Shown: one piece after another, positions 40,016 through 49,618 of the stretch
How the letters are laid out: every line of letters starts with the position of its first letter
Numbering within the stretch: the stretch's first letter is position 1
Source: Christensenellaceae bacterium Phil7
GTDB lineage: Bacteria > Bacillota > Clostridia > Christensenellales > CAG-138
Length of the DNA stretch: 64,000 nt
Assembly: GCA_001940845.1 (NCBI GenBank)
Contig: MSGV01000031.1
Span: 7,926 to 71,925, forward strand
Reading direction: 5' to 3'
The notes under the pieces: model-generated
What the model saw: the letters and a program-made list of their open reading frames with translations, nothing else
What the model was told of the DNA's origin: nothing
The model's database searches: none
Translations under genes and position numbers: made by a program

Positions 40016-40573
40016 CTAATTTTCATGAGCAATCGCTTCTATAAGAAGTTTTACCGGAATTGCATAAAAAATACCTTCCAAATTAAGACTGAATGCATTT
40101 TGTGTAAGATTTGGATATATTCCTACCAATATTTTGCATTTTTTTCTAAATATCAGGGATGTCAAAAATTCCAAGGCGTTATTCAATATTATTTCAACGC
40201 TTCCCGCTGTGATAACTCCGGCCGCCGGGTTATCTTTTATTCCGATCTCACCGCAAATCTCTATTTCATTGCCATGTACGGACTTGCTTACAGCATAGAG
40301 AATTGCTTTTTCCAATTTTTCATTTTTCTTTTTCCCCGGGTCTCCCAACGTTTGAACTATCCTAAAACCCTTTCTATCCCGCACTCTGACAACAAACCCC
40401 CTCTTCGGCTCAAACGCCAGCCGCCATTCAAGGCTTATTGGCAATATGCTCATTACCCGGAGATTCACATTTATCTTAATATAATTGCAGCGTATACCCA
40501 ACCGAACATCGATTCGGACTGGCAAGATCAAAAGCAGAAGTAATAGAAAAATAACCAATAAAATCCATATCAT
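40016..40573 (-). CDS. DUF2953 domain membrane protein
   Basis: A 185-residue protein with one N-terminal membrane helix (~2-19) and a basic, beta-rich remainder that matches DUF2953 (LPVRIDVRLGI; VIEI...NALEF). DUF2953 proteins are encoded beside gerW (ytfJ, as ytfI) in spore formers and are thought to take part in spore maturation. ATG 40573 follows GAGGTTTTGCC. The gene is divergent from ruvC, with ~100 bp between them. Confidence 0.8.
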   Translation of the reverse strand: MIWILLVIFLLLLLLILPVRIDVRLGIRCNYIKINVNLRVMSILPISLEWRLAFEPKRGFVVRVRDRKGFRIVQTLGDPGKKKNEKLEKAILYAVSKSVHGNEIEICGEIGIKDNPAAGVITAGSVEIILNNALEFLTSLIFRKKCKILVGIYPNLTQNAFSLNLEGIFYAIPVKLLIEAIAHEN

Positions 40574-40611
40574 GGCAAAACCTCATTTCAAATTAAGTTT
40601 GCCCATAGGTA

Positions 40612-40640
40612 TTGAGATTTATGCTGAATAGTGGTATACT
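40612..40640 (+). promoter_or_regulatory. Sigma-A promoter of the ruvCAB operon
   Basis: TTGAGA (40612-40617), 17-bp spacer, TATACT (40635-40640); 35 bp before the ruvC ATG. Confidence 0.7.
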
Positions 40641-40675
40641 TGTTTTGAATTTCCTGTTGAAAACAAGAGTTGTGA

Positions 40676-41173
40676 ATGATTATTTTAGGAATTGACCCGG
40701 GCTATGCTATCCTTGGCTATGGTGTGATCGGCACAGAAGGCAGCAAGCTCACAGCTATAGACTGCGGCGTTATTGAAACAGCCGCAAAAACCCCGTTCCC
40801 CGATAGGCTTGAGCGTTTATACGAGGGCATGCGTGCGCTGATCACAAAATTCAAGCCGGATCATGCAGCATTCGAAGAGCTGTTCTTTTATCGCAATACG
40901 ACCACTGCCATGCAGGTTGCTGCTGCAAGAGGCGTTGCTATACTTGCCGCCAGACAGGCAGGACTGGCCCTGTATGAGTATACGCCTATGGAAATAAAGC
41001 TCTCTGTCACCGGCGATGGCCATGCGGATAAGCTTCAGATGCAGCAGATGGTCAAGCTCTTGCTCAAGTTATCAAGAGTGCCGAAGCCTGATGATGCAGC
41101 AGATGCCCTTGGCATTGCTGTTTGCCATGCCAATATGATTGGCCCCGCTTGCGAAAACTATCTGATCAAGTAA
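40676..41173 (+). CDS. ruvC: Holliday junction endonuclease RuvC
   Basis: A 165-residue resolvase that cuts Holliday junctions symmetrically. Catalytic acidic residues appear in ILGIDPGYAILGYG (Asp7), FEELFFYRNTTTAMQVAAARG (Glu) and the C-terminal DDAADALGIAVCH. First gene of a compact ruvC-ruvA-ruvB operon. ATG 40676 has only a weak ribosome binding site. Confidence 0.96.
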   Translation: MIILGIDPGYAILGYGVIGTEGSKLTAIDCGVIETAAKTPFPDRLERLYEGMRALITKFKPDHAAFEELFFYRNTTTAMQVAAARGVAILAARQAGLALYEYTPMEIKLSVTGDGHADKLQMQQMVKLLLKLSRVPKPDDAADALGIAVCHANMIGPACENYLIK

Positions 41174-41188
41174 TACACCGGAGGCATA

Positions 41189-41785
41189 ATGTACGCACAC
41201 ATTAGAGGAATTGTTGATACTATAGGCATTGATCGTGCTGTTATAGAAGCAAACGGAGTCGGATATGAGCTTATTTGCAGCAAAAAAACCTTAGCCATGC
41301 TTCAACAGGGCAGCCAGGCAAAGCTTTTGACCCATTTTCATATGGCGCAAGATGCTATCGCACTCTATGGCTTCATCTCTGAAGATGAACGAATGATGTT
41401 TCGGAAGCTTATAAACGTTTCAAGAATAGGTCCCAAGGTTGCGCTCAGTGTGCTTTCGGTAATGACCGCTGAAGATGTTGCACTTGCCGTGCTTACAGAT
41501 AATCCCGCCGCTTTTGATCATGTTGCAGGAATGGGAAGAAAGACGGCTGCAAGGGTCATTTTGGAGCTAAAAGGAAAGGTTGATACAGGAATAAGTCCCC
41601 AATTGACCGCTACGGTTGAATCAGCGCGAATTGCTCCTGAAATGCGCGCTGAGGTTATCGCCGCATTGGTATCCTTGGGATATGACGGTGCAGCCGCCGG
41701 TCGAATCGTTGCTGTGCTTCCCGAATGTGAGCGCACCGAGGATATGCTGAAGCTTGCGCTCAAGGAGCTTGCAAGGAAAATCTAA
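41189..41785 (+). CDS. ruvA: Holliday junction branch migration protein RuvA
   Basis: A 198-residue junction-binding protein; tetramers hold the four-way junction for RuvB. OB domain (~1-62, MYAHIRGIVDTIG), two helix-hairpin-helix motifs (NVSRIGPKVALSVLS; VAGMGRKTAARVILELKGK) and a C-terminal RuvB-binding domain (~150-198). Start follows CGGAGGCATA. Its stop is 21 bp before the likely GTG start of ruvB. Confidence 0.96.
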   Translation: MYAHIRGIVDTIGIDRAVIEANGVGYELICSKKTLAMLQQGSQAKLLTHFHMAQDAIALYGFISEDERMMFRKLINVSRIGPKVALSVLSVMTAEDVALAVLTDNPAAFDHVAGMGRKTAARVILELKGKVDTGISPQLTATVESARIAPEMRAEVIAALVSLGYDGAAAGRIVAVLPECERTEDMLKLALKELARKI

Positions 41786-41806
41786 TTGTTATTTAAGGAA
41801 TACAAT

Positions 41807-42835
41807 GTGAACGATGAAAGGCTTATAACCTCATCCCTTTTGGACGAGGATGAAAATACTGAATACAGTCTCCGCCCGCGTTTCCTTTCCGAGTACATTG
41901 GTCAGGGGAACGTTAAGGAGCATATGCGCGTGTATATCCAAGCTGCAAAGCTGCGCGGGGAAGCGCTTGACCATGCATTGCTATATGGCCCTCCCGGGCT
42001 TGGTAAGACCACACTTGCTGCTATAATTGCAAATGAAATGGGCGGGAATCTGCGTATAACCAGCGGCCCGGCAATAACACATGCCGGCGATTTGGCCGCA
42101 TTGCTATCAAATCTAAATGAAGGTGATGTTTTATTCATCGACGAGATCCATAGGCTTAATGCGAATGTTGAAGAGATCCTCTATCCCGCAATGGAGGATT
42201 TTGCTTACGATATCATCATAGGAAAAGGACCTTCTGCGCGATCTTTAAGGCTTGAACTGCCTAAATTTACCTTAGTTGGCGCAACCACAAGGATGGGACT
42301 TTTGACCAGCCCATTACGCGATCGTTTTGGCATCAAGGAGCAATTGGAGCTATATGCGCCGGCAGATCTGAAAGAGATCGTCATCCGCAGTGCCGGAATA
42401 CTCGGAATAGAAATAACCCCTGAGGGTGCATATGAGATCGCTTCGCGCTCACGCGGTACCCCAAGGATCGCCAATAGACTCCTTCGTCGAGTCCGTGATT
42501 ATGCACAGGTCAAGGCAGATGGCATTATCGATGTTCAAACCGCAAGCAATGGATTGGAGATGCTTCAAATCGATGGTTTAGGACTTGATGCAGTTGATAG
42601 AAGAATGCTTACGGCCATGATCGAAAAATTTGGTGGAAGACCGGTCGGTCTGGATACCATAGCTGCTGCAACCGGGGAAGATGCTTCCACTATTGAAGAT
42701 GTTTATGAACCCTATCTTTTGCAGCTTGGGTTTTTGGCGCGTACTCCTCGGGGCAGAATCCTGCTCCCCGATGCATATCGGCATATGGGATTTGCCCCGC
42801 CTGAGAGCAATGGGCAGCAAACCAGCTTTCTTTAA
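41807..42835 (+). CDS. ruvB: Holliday junction DNA helicase RuvB
   Basis: A 342-residue AAA+ motor for branch migration. Walker [16 protein letters not shown] (~54), Walker [12 protein letters not shown], sensor 1 GATTRMGLL, arginine finger in LRDRFGI, and a winged-helix C-terminus ending in [20 protein letters not shown] 41807 follows AAGGAATACAAT and gives the usual MNDERLI-type N-terminus; a TTG at 41786, directly after the ruvA stop, is an alternative. Confidence 0.95.
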   Translation: MNDERLITSSLLDEDENTEYSLRPRFLSEYIGQGNVKEHMRVYIQAAKLRGEALDHALLYGPPGLGKTTLAAIIANEMGGNLRITSGPAITHAGDLAALLSNLNEGDVLFIDEIHRLNANVEEILYPAMEDFAYDIIIGKGPSARSLRLELPKFTLVGATTRMGLLTSPLRDRFGIKEQLELYAPADLKEIVIRSAGILGIEITPEGAYEIASRSRGTPRIANRLLRRVRDYAQVKADGIIDVQTASNGLEMLQIDGLGLDAVDRRMLTAMIEKFGGRPVGLDTIAAATGEDASTIEDVYEPYLLQLGFLARTPRGRILLPDAYRHMGFAPPESNGQQTSFL

Positions 42836-42909
42836 ATTAAATCGACCTATAATCACCTGCAAAGATGTTTATAGTTTAATACTTACACTACTTAACGGAG
42901 GTTTTCGCT

Positions 42910-44385
42910 ATGATGGGCAAAAAGAAAAAACTATTGGAGGATCAATTGGCACAATGTGCTCAATCCAACGATGCACTGCGTGCACAGCTTACCAATGCCG
43001 AACAAAGAGCGCTGTCGCTTGAAGAGGATCTAAAAGCGATAACCTCAAAGCTTTCCGATCGTGAAGCTGTCATTGCCGCGATGAAATCAAATCTGGCCGA
43101 GACCCAAACGCGGCTTGATGCCGCAGCAAGCGAATTAAACGCGAGAAAGGGTGATCTTGCCGGAGTGAATCGTAAGCTTGATGAACTCAGGCTACGCCAT
43201 GAAACCGTTTCCGGAACATTGACCGAAACCCAAACGCGGCTTGATTCCGTATCCAATGAATTAAAGGCAAAAAAGAATGAGCTAAATGCATCCAACCGCA
43301 AGCTTGATGAGCTCAGGCTTCGTCACGAGTCCGTATCCTCAATGCTGACCGAAACGCAGACCAGGCTTGATTCCGTGACCGGTGAGCTTAATAGTCGGAA
43401 CAATGAGCTTTCAAATGCAAATCAACAGCTCAATGAATTCAGGCTTCGTCAGGAAGCCATAGTCAGTGCATTGACTGATGCTCACGATGTTCGTGAACGC
43501 ATAATTGCTGAAGCAAATGCCGATGCTGCCGCCATCATCTCCTCCGCTAAAAACGAGCGGGAAACTTTGCTATCAGAAGCAAACGATGAGAGCCGCCGCA
43601 TTCAGGAAGCAGCCGAAGCCTTGCTTCGAAATGCAGAAGCCGAAGCCGCTAGAATCGATTCCGATGCGCGGGATAAAGCAGCATCGATTATTGAAACAGC
43701 TGAAAAGGATGCATCCGCACGAATTGAAGAGGCGGATGCCGCCATTGCCGAACGGCGTGAACAGCTTACATCGCTTAACTCAGATCTTGCATCGCGTGCA
43801 AGAATGGCGCTCGAACAAACCGAGCTATATGCAAATATGCTTCAGCTTGTTGCGGAATCACAGCCGTTGGAAGCAGTTCCTTCCGATTGCGATTATGACT
43901 GCGAGCATTGCGACAGCAAATGTGATAGCTATGTGCCTGAGACCATCATATCGGAGGATGTGAATTCAAAGGATGAAGCTGCTGAGCATTCCATCCCCGA
44001 TCCTGACGATATCGGAATATCCATCGATACAGCTAATGAATCGGCAGATAGCGATGGTACTGACAATGCAGTTGATTCACATGTTGATTGCGAAACCATT
44101 CCCGATAATATCGACAACGAAATAGAATATGAACCTGCTTTTGAGCCCGATACCAATCCAAACACAAATAATGAGCTTCCGGAAGCGAACAGTGCCGGAA
44201 ATGGAGTTGGAGCTCTGATGCGGAGCATATACTCAATAGAGGGCAGATATGCTCCAAATGACAGCGATGAAGTGCGCGATGTTGGCGAAGGCACTCCACT
44301 TATTATCGATGATGATACCGATGATGATCTTTCCCCCATCCCTTTCGATTCTGATCTCGCATCAATTTTGAGCGATATTCTATAA
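42910..44385 (+). CDS. Coiled-coil protein with three 42-residue repeats
   Basis: A 491-residue protein starting at ATG 42910 (second ATG adjacent) after CGGAGGTTTTCGCT. Residues ~5-320 are a continuous coiled coil. Within it are three tandem 42-residue repeats (~63-188; TETQTRLDSVSNEL, then NRKLDELRLRH...) with Leu at every seventh position over most of the repeat. A second Ala/Glu-rich helical zone (~195-300) resembles DivIVA/SMC-type scaffolds. A Cys patch (CDYDCEHCDSKC ~330) and a long acidic, Ser/Asp/Asn-rich disordered tail follow. No signal peptide. Family not recognised; a cytoplasmic structural or scaffold role is plausible. It follows ruvB by 74 bp, with its own ribosome binding site. 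Confidence 0.75.
   Translation: MMGKKKKLLEDQLAQCAQSNDALRAQLTNAEQRALSLEEDLKAITSKLSDREAVIAAMKSNLAETQTRLDAAASELNARKGDLAGVNRKLDELRLRHETVSGTLTETQTRLDSVSNELKAKKNELNASNRKLDELRLRHESVSSMLTETQTRLDSVTGELNSRNNELSNANQQLNEFRLRQEAIVSALTDAHDVRERIIAEANADAAAIISSAKNERETLLSEANDESRRIQEAAEALLRNAEAEAARIDSDARDKAASIIETAEKDASARIEEADAAIAERREQLTSLNSDLASRARMALEQTELYANMLQLVAESQPLEAVPSDCDYDCEHCDSKCDSYVPETIISEDVNSKDEAAEHSIPDPDDIGISIDTANESADSDGTDNAVDSHVDCETIPDNIDNEIEYEPAFEPDTNPNTNNELPEANSAGNGVGALMRSIYSIEGRYAPNDSDEVRDVGEGTPLIIDDDTDDDLSPIPFDSDLASILSDIL
43096..43473 (+). repeat. Three tandem 126-bp coding repeats
   Basis: Units 43096-43221, 43222-43347 and 43348-43473 each encode 42 residues. Units 1 and 2 are close in sequence (NRKLDELRLRHE shared); unit 3 has diverged (NQQLNEFRLRQE). 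In-frame and a multiple of seven residues, so copy-number changes would preserve heptad phase. Confidence 0.85.
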
Positions 44386-44415
44386 TGGTATTAACGAAAT
44401 AAGCATCCAAAATGA

Positions 44416-44444
44416 AATGCCGGGAGCCAACAAACCCCGGCATT
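44416..44444. terminator. Bidirectional terminator between convergent genes
   Basis: AATGCCGGG and CCCGGCATT around a 11-bp loop, between the coiled-coil gene (+) and the phosphoribosyltransferase gene (-). The minus-strand side is followed by TTTCATTTT. Confidence 0.7.
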
Positions 44445-44486
44445 AAACTTTCATCCGTTTTAGAATAACTTTCATGCACCTGATAA

Positions 44487-45119
44487 CTATAGAACCGTGC
44501 AGCCTCCTGCATTTATGAGCCCATCAAGCTTTCTCCCTCTCTTGCACAGAGGGCATTCATTGCTCTTATAGCTATTATATTCATTCAGATCCTTCCTATG
44601 AAATATCGTATGAATGGGTAAAGATCCGGACTTTTCTATCGCTGAGAAAATTGATGCAATACCTACAAGATTACCGCCATAATATTCTATGCATTCACCT
44701 GCGCGCGCAAGACTTCTGCCTGTTGATACGGTCGACATAAGCAATGCAACGTTTTTACCAGTTACATACTTCTGCATTTCGCTATTAAATGAGAGTTGAT
44801 TATTCGAATTGATCTCCGGCGTAACGACATGGATCGCTGCTCCTGAATTCACGCTGCGCGTCCCCATCATTAACTCCCTTGAAAGGAATGCGCCAATTAT
44901 TTGAGTACATTCCAGACATACAATCGTATCAATCTTCGTATAACGAAGCCTATTTGCAAGCTCATCCGCTGCTTCCTTTGCCATTGCAGCATCGGTACGA
45001 ATCTCCGTCATGCTTATATATGTATCAACATGAGCATGACTGGTTGCATAATGTCCCTGATAGATTGTCAGCTTGATTCTGCGGTTGATTGGTGAGTTTA
45101 CATTAGTACCATTCAGCAT
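44487..45119 (-). CDS. Phosphoribosyltransferase-like protein (orotate PRTase fold)
   Basis: A 210-residue protein resembling orotate phosphoribosyltransferases. A hood-like N-terminus is followed by IDTIVCLECTQIIGAFLSREL and a divergent PRPP loop region NVALLMSTVSTGRSLARAG (~123-141), where the usual acidic pair (DD/DE) before the loop is replaced by MS. The C-terminus has a zinc-like pair, CPLCKRG (~190), and a final Cys. The lack of the acidic pair makes true PRPP catalysis doubtful. ATG 45119 follows AGGAGGCCGAT. Stands alone, convergent with the coiled-coil gene. Confidence 0.7.
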   Translation of the reverse strand: MLNGTNVNSPINRRIKLTIYQGHYATSHAHVDTYISMTEIRTDAAMAKEAADELANRLRYTKIDTIVCLECTQIIGAFLSRELMMGTRSVNSGAAIHVVTPEINSNNQLSFNSEMQKYVTGKNVALLMSTVSTGRSLARAGECIEYYGGNLVGIASIFSAIEKSGSLPIHTIFHRKDLNEYNSYKSNECPLCKRGRKLDGLINAGGCTVL

Positions 45120-45276
45120 ATCGGCCTCCTATAGTCTTTATAAATCACTGATCGATCACGGCACATGTATTCGATATCAATCAGCAGATCCATTGTTATC
45201 GTGCATTTATTTTATCACGGTAAAAACCATGTTGCAATATGCAAAATAATAAATTTAAGATTTTTTCTTTTTATTA

Positions 45277-45957
45277 TCAATTGCCTCCTGATACATGTGG
45301 AGCAATGGATGAGGCTAATGTGGAAACCGGCATTGTTTGCAGTACGACCTTTCCTGGTCCGGTCACTATTGTGTTAAACAACCCTTCTCCACCGAATATA
45401 ATATTCTTTGCACCGCGCACCGGAACCACATCCATAGTGCAGGATGCGCTCATAACCGCAAGATTGCCCGTATCTACAATTATAGACTGCCCTTCACGCA
45501 GATTATATTCGACCGCATGGCCATCTATCTCCACAAACACCTTACCACTGCCTGAGATTTTCTGCATTATGAAGCCTTCTCCTCCAAAAAATCCTGCGGA
45601 AAACCTCTTGCGAAAATGAACCGATAGTTCAACCCCCATTTCGCTCGCAAGGAATCCGGATTTTTGAACTATAAGCGGTTCCTGAGGAGTGACATCATAG
45701 CATCTTATTGAACCAGGAAAGCTTGAAGCAAAGGCAATCATACCAGGCCCTCCTTGGGCAGTATAAAGATTCTGAAACATGGCTTCTCCTGCAAACATTC
45801 TGCCGAAAGCCTTCCCCAAGCCGCCACCCGATGTAGTTCTCATCTCCATATTCGGACTCATCCAGCACATGCTTCCCCGCTCGGTTATCATGCCCTCTTC
45901 TTCCTCAAGCTGACATATAACGGCCGGAAGCGTATCCCCTACAATTTCATATCGCAT
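45277..45957 (-). CDS. AIM24 / TIGR00266 family protein
   Basis: A 226-residue beta-rich protein of the AIM24 (DUF124) family. Recognisable segments: GSMCWMSPNMEMRTTSGG (~28-45), GGLGKAFGRMFAGE, and GEGFIMQKISGSGKVFVEI, then GLFNTIVTGPGKVVLQTMP near the end. The family has a tandem double-stranded beta-helix fold and unknown function. ATG 45957 follows TTTGGAGGGAATAATT. Lies 27 bp after the lipoprotein gene on the same strand. Confidence 0.88.
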   Translation of the reverse strand: MRYEIVGDTLPAVICQLEEEEGMITERGSMCWMSPNMEMRTTSGGGLGKAFGRMFAGEAMFQNLYTAQGGPGMIAFASSFPGSIRCYDVTPQEPLIVQKSGFLASEMGVELSVHFRKRFSAGFFGGEGFIMQKISGSGKVFVEIDGHAVEYNLREGQSIIVDTGNLAVMSASCTMDVVPVRGAKNIIFGGEGLFNTIVTGPGKVVLQTMPVSTLASSIAPHVSGGN

Positions 45958-45984
45958 AATTATTCCCTCCAAACTCCCTGCTAT

Positions 45985-46572
45985 TTAATCTAAATTTTTA
46001 TTTTTAAAGTTATCGTACGTCAGCACGAAAATATCTTCGCACGTTGTAATATCTCCATTTTCGTAGAAATGCGCTACCCAAATCTCGTCATCAAACATAT
46101 ATAATCTGTAGCCGGTATCCGAACCATCCCCCTTGGTTATCACAAAGCAGCGCTTGACATCACGCGCAGATTCATTGGCATCCACATTGCCCGCTTCGCT
46201 CGCTTCAATTGGACGATAACGATCCTCCTTATTCATGAATGCACGAATAATTCCATTAAACTGAATTTCGCGATAATATGGGGATTTGATAACATTATCG
46301 CCGAAACAGAATTCTTCGTCGGTCAGTTTAAATTCTGATCCCGAAATCCGTTGAAAATATAATGCCTTATCAACGCTTTGATCCGCTGCATGATACTTTA
46401 TTGCCGAAACATCCTTCAGCTTATAAAATCCCTGCTTTATCTGTGCAGGAAGCCCAACATTTGTATCATCCACCCAATATTTACTTGGCACCTTGCTGCT
46501 GCCGCATCCTAATGTCCCAAGCAGCATGGTGATCGCCATGATTAAAACAAAAAACCTAACATGTTTTTTCAT
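45985..46572 (-). CDS. Putative lipoprotein
   Basis: A 195-residue protein with a lipoprotein signal peptide: KKH followed by a hydrophobic core and the lipobox LGTLGC (Cys at ~23). The remainder is hydrophilic with no recognised domain; regions DKALYFQRISGSEFKLTDEE and YRLYMFDDEIWVAHFYENGD suggest a beta-sandwich. ATG 46572 follows GAGAGGAAGGCAAGAAA. Flanked by prfA upstream and the AIM24 gene downstream, all on the minus strand. Confidence 0.75.
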   Translation of the reverse strand: MKKHVRFFVLIMAITMLLGTLGCGSSKVPSKYWVDDTNVGLPAQIKQGFYKLKDVSAIKYHAADQSVDKALYFQRISGSEFKLTDEEFCFGDNVIKSPYYREIQFNGIIRAFMNKEDRYRPIEASEAGNVDANESARDVKRCFVITKGDGSDTGYRLYMFDDEIWVAHFYENGDITTCEDIFVLTYDNFKNKNLD

Positions 46573-46602
46573 TTTCTTGCCTTCCTCTCAGTTATTTTTG
46601 CA

Positions 46603-47679
46603 TCAGATACCCGCTTCGCCCGCAAGCTGCTTGGTTCGCTCCGCCAGGATCAAACCTTCAATTATTTCGTCCATATCCCCATCTATAAACTGCGGAAGTT
46701 TATAGATGGTCATTCCAATACGATGATCCGTCACACGGCCTTGTGGAAAATTATAGGTTCTTATTCTTTCGCTCCTATCCCCCGAGCCCACCTGACTGCG
46801 GCGTGCAGAAGCTTCCTTCGCATCCGCCTCAGCGCGATATAGCTCGTACAGACGTGTCTTAAGTACTTTCATGGCCTGTTCCTTGTTGCGGCCCTGACTG
46901 CGCTCATCCTGACTCTGGACAACTAATCCCGTTGGAATATGTGTTATTCGTATTGCGCTCTCCGTCTTGTTTACATGCTGACCGCCCGCACCGCTTGAAC
47001 GATAGGTATCAATGCGCAGATCATTCATATTTATTTCGACATCAACATCTTCGGCTTCCGGGAGCACAGCAACCGTAGCCGCACTGGTCTGTATCCTTCC
47101 CTGGGCTTCGGTTTCCGGAACGCGCTGAACTCTATGTACGCCGCTTTCATACTTCATTCGTGCATAAACACCCCGGCCATTCAAGCTAAATACGGCTTCC
47201 TTCACTCCGCCCCGCTCGGTTTCATTAATATCTATGAGCTCATATCGAAAATTATGGCGTTCTGCATATCTCTGGTACATTCGAAGCAATACCGCTCCAA
47301 ATAGTGCCGCTTCATCTCCGCCAGTACCTGCTCGAATCTCCATTATAACGCTTCGCTCATCATTCTTATCCTTTGGAAGCAGCATAATTTTCAATTCTTC
47401 CACATGCTGTTCCGCCAGCTTGGTCAGCTCACGCAATTCCAATTCAGCAAGTTCCTTCAATTCCCGATCTCCATCCGATTCCGACAGCATCGATTTACAA
47501 TCCTCAATCTGTTCTTCTGCCTTTATGTACTCATCATATTTGGAAATAATAGGCTCAAGCTGAGAGTGCTCTTTTATGAGTTCGCGCCACCTGGTCTGAT
47601 CAGCTATAATCTCCGGGTCGGAAATCTGTTCACCAATGGTATTAAATCGCTGCTTCATCTGTTTGAGTCGTGTAAGCAA
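46603..47679 (-). CDS. prfA: Peptide chain release factor 1
   Basis: A 358-residue class I release factor for UAA and UAG. The GGQ motif lies in SSGAGGQHVNKTESAIR (~228), methylated on Gln by PrmC, whose gene is just upstream. The codon-recognition PxT-type loop region is at ~185-190 (RVPETEAQGRI). The start is TTG 47679, 9 bp after AAGGA; the next in-frame ATG is seven codons in but lacks a site. Length is normal. Confidence 0.96.
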   Translation of the reverse strand: MLTRLKQMKQRFNTIGEQISDPEIIADQTRWRELIKEHSQLEPIISKYDEYIKAEEQIEDCKSMLSESDGDRELKELAELELRELTKLAEQHVEELKIMLLPKDKNDERSVIMEIRAGTGGDEAALFGAVLLRMYQRYAERHNFRYELIDINETERGGVKEAVFSLNGRGVYARMKYESGVHRVQRVPETEAQGRIQTSAATVAVLPEAEDVDVEINMNDLRIDTYRSSGAGGQHVNKTESAIRITHIPTGLVVQSQDERSQGRNKEQAMKVLKTRLYELYRAEADAKEASARRSQVGSGDRSERIRTYNFPQGRVTDHRIGMTIYKLPQFIDGDMDEIIEGLILAERTKQLAGEAGI

Positions 47680-47726
47680 TTCCTAATATCCTTTCAAATC
47701 AAAGTTAAATTTAACTCATTATCAAA

Positions 47727-48575
47727 TTATTGATTATGCCTGCAATAAGTATCCACAGAAACAACTCGGTTATTTCCGCATAAATCACGGTAAATCGAAA
47801 CTTCTCCGCAGTTTTCAAATATTTTGCAGACACTATAGCCCTGATCATAACCGATCTCCATCAACAATACCCCTCCTGGATTCAGATATTCTTTAAAATC
47901 CTCACGCATTCTATGATAGAAATCCAATCCATCCGCTCCTCCATCAAGTGCAAGCCGAGGTTCGTATTGCACCTCAGGCTGTAGGGCATTGCACAATTGA
48001 CTTTCTATATAAGGCGGATTTACAGTTATAACATCGAATCTGCCGGAAATAGCTTTGAACAGGTCGCTTTGAGCAACCATGCATTTTACCCCATTCCGCT
48101 TTGCATTTCGATTAGCAATATCCAACACTGCAATGCTGATATCCGAAAGCACCGTATCTATTCCAGTACGCTTTGCCAAGGAAATGCCTATGCAGCCGGT
48201 ACCTGTACAGATATCAAGCAACGTCTTATATCTGCGTTTTCTTATAAGTCCCTCCGCTATTTCAACAATGGTCTCTGTATCCTGTCTTGGTATCAGTACA
48301 TTATCATTGACATAAAACGGTATACCCATGAAGTCCCATTCGCCTAAAATGTATTGAATGGGTTCGTATCTCAGTCTCCGTTCCAGCATTGTATCTAACT
48401 GTATCGATTGATCTTCGTTAAGCCGAGATTCAAGCTCAAAGAAACCAATCCTCGGAACGCGAATCACCGTTGCAAGCATCTGCCGTAGCTCAAACTCGGC
48501 CTCACGCTCATCGCCTATAATATTTATAAGATTCGGCAGATGCTTTTTTATAAAATCTCCAACGGTCTCGCTCAT
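47727..48575 (-). CDS. prmC: Release factor glutamine N5-methyltransferase
   Basis: A 282-residue SAM-dependent methyltransferase that modifies the GGQ glutamine of release factors. Motif I LLDICTGTGCIGISLAK (~118), the catalytic NPPY motif in VITVNPPYIES (~183), and the helical N-terminal substrate-binding domain. ATG 48575 overlaps the DUF1385 stop by 4 bp, and prfA follows after 47 bp: the widespread DUF1385-prmC-prfA order. Confidence 0.96.
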   Translation of the reverse strand: MSETVGDFIKKHLPNLINIIGDEREAEFELRQMLATVIRVPRIGFFELESRLNEDQSIQLDTMLERRLRYEPIQYILGEWDFMGIPFYVNDNVLIPRQDTETIVEIAEGLIRKRRYKTLLDICTGTGCIGISLAKRTGIDTVLSDISIAVLDIANRNAKRNGVKCMVAQSDLFKAISGRFDVITVNPPYIESQLCNALQPEVQYEPRLALDGGADGLDFYHRMREDFKEYLNPGGVLLMEIGYDQGYSVCKIFENCGEVSIYRDLCGNNRVVSVDTYCRHNQ

Positions 48576-49597
48576 GCTTCCTCAGCATTCTCTTGCTCAA
48601 TAGGTTCAGACGATCTTGGAGCAGTCATGTTATTGTAATATTCGCAGTCACGCTCACCCGTTGCGATATAAAATGCTGCCATTGCGACCTCTATCATATC
48701 CTCAGTGGGCTCCTTTGTTGTTATCAGCTGCAAGCCCATTCCTGGAGCTCTTATGATCTTAGTCAGCCAATTATCCTTCTTTGCAGCCGCCTGCAAAACC
48801 TCATAGCTTATACCTGCTATGAGAGGCAGGCAGATCAGCCTGATACCAAATCGAAAAATAAAAGCAAGTACAGCATTATCAATATTGATCTTCAAAACAT
48901 ACTGAAACAACGCATCAATTATCGTCAGCACAAGTATGGAGATCGCCATCACGAGGAACAGATAATTCGTTCCGCAGCGAGGATGAAGCCGCTTATATTT
49001 CATTGCATTTTGCGGAGTCAGTTCGGCTTCTGCCTCATAGCAAGCAATGGTTTTATGCTCTGCTCCGTGATACATGAACAAACGCTTCATTTCCTTTAAT
49101 CCAGAGCATGCAAACAGGTAGCCAATATAGATTGCAACCCTTAATACGCCCTCTACCAGCGAACGCCAAATGCTCTTGCCCTCTCCAAACACAAGTGATG
49201 ATATGAGCTGGGGCAGAAATACAAATAGACCGATCGAGAGAAGGATTCCAAAAACAAGCGCAACCCCCATTACAACCTCTTCAATATCCTTACCAAACGT
49301 CTTAGAAAGCCACTTTTCGAATTTTGATGGCTCCTCATCCGCAAACACATCCTCTCCATACATATTTGCAGAATCCATCGTAGTCCTGATACCCGTTGTC
49401 AGCGATTCAACAAACGCAACACAACCGCGAACTATCGGCAGACCTAAAAACGTCCCCTTTTTCGCCTTGCTCGTCTGCTCTTTGAACTGAGTAACTATTT
49501 TCCCATCAGCACGGCGCACTGCCATAGCAATGCCTGTTGGAGACCTCATCATGACGCCTTCCATGACAGCTTGACCACCTACATTACATCTTTTCAA
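48572..49597 (-). CDS. DUF1385 family membrane protein
   Basis: A 341-residue protein starting at TTG 49597 after AAAGGATGGAAAATA. N-terminal signature VGGQAVMEGVMMRSPTG and later AMKYKRLHPRCGTNYLFLVM are diagnostic of DUF1385 (YqhQ-like). Four to six membrane helices lie at ~110-260. Function unknown; conserved beside prmC-prfA in Clostridia and Bacillus relatives. It ends in an acidic tail overlapping prmC. Confidence 0.9.
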   Translation of the reverse strand: MKRCNVGGQAVMEGVMMRSPTGIAMAVRRADGKIVTQFKEQTSKAKKGTFLGLPIVRGCVAFVESLTTGIRTTMDSANMYGEDVFADEEPSKFEKWLSKTFGKDIEEVVMGVALVFGILLSIGLFVFLPQLISSLVFGEGKSIWRSLVEGVLRVAIYIGYLFACSGLKEMKRLFMYHGAEHKTIACYEAEAELTPQNAMKYKRLHPRCGTNYLFLVMAISILVLTIIDALFQYVLKINIDNAVLAFIFRFGIRLICLPLIAGISYEVLQAAAKKDNWLTKIIRAPGMGLQLITTKEPTEDMIEVAMAAFYIATGERDCEYYNNMTAPRSSEPIEQENAEEA

Positions 49598-49618
49598 TAT
49601 TTTCCATCCTTTCCGGCA

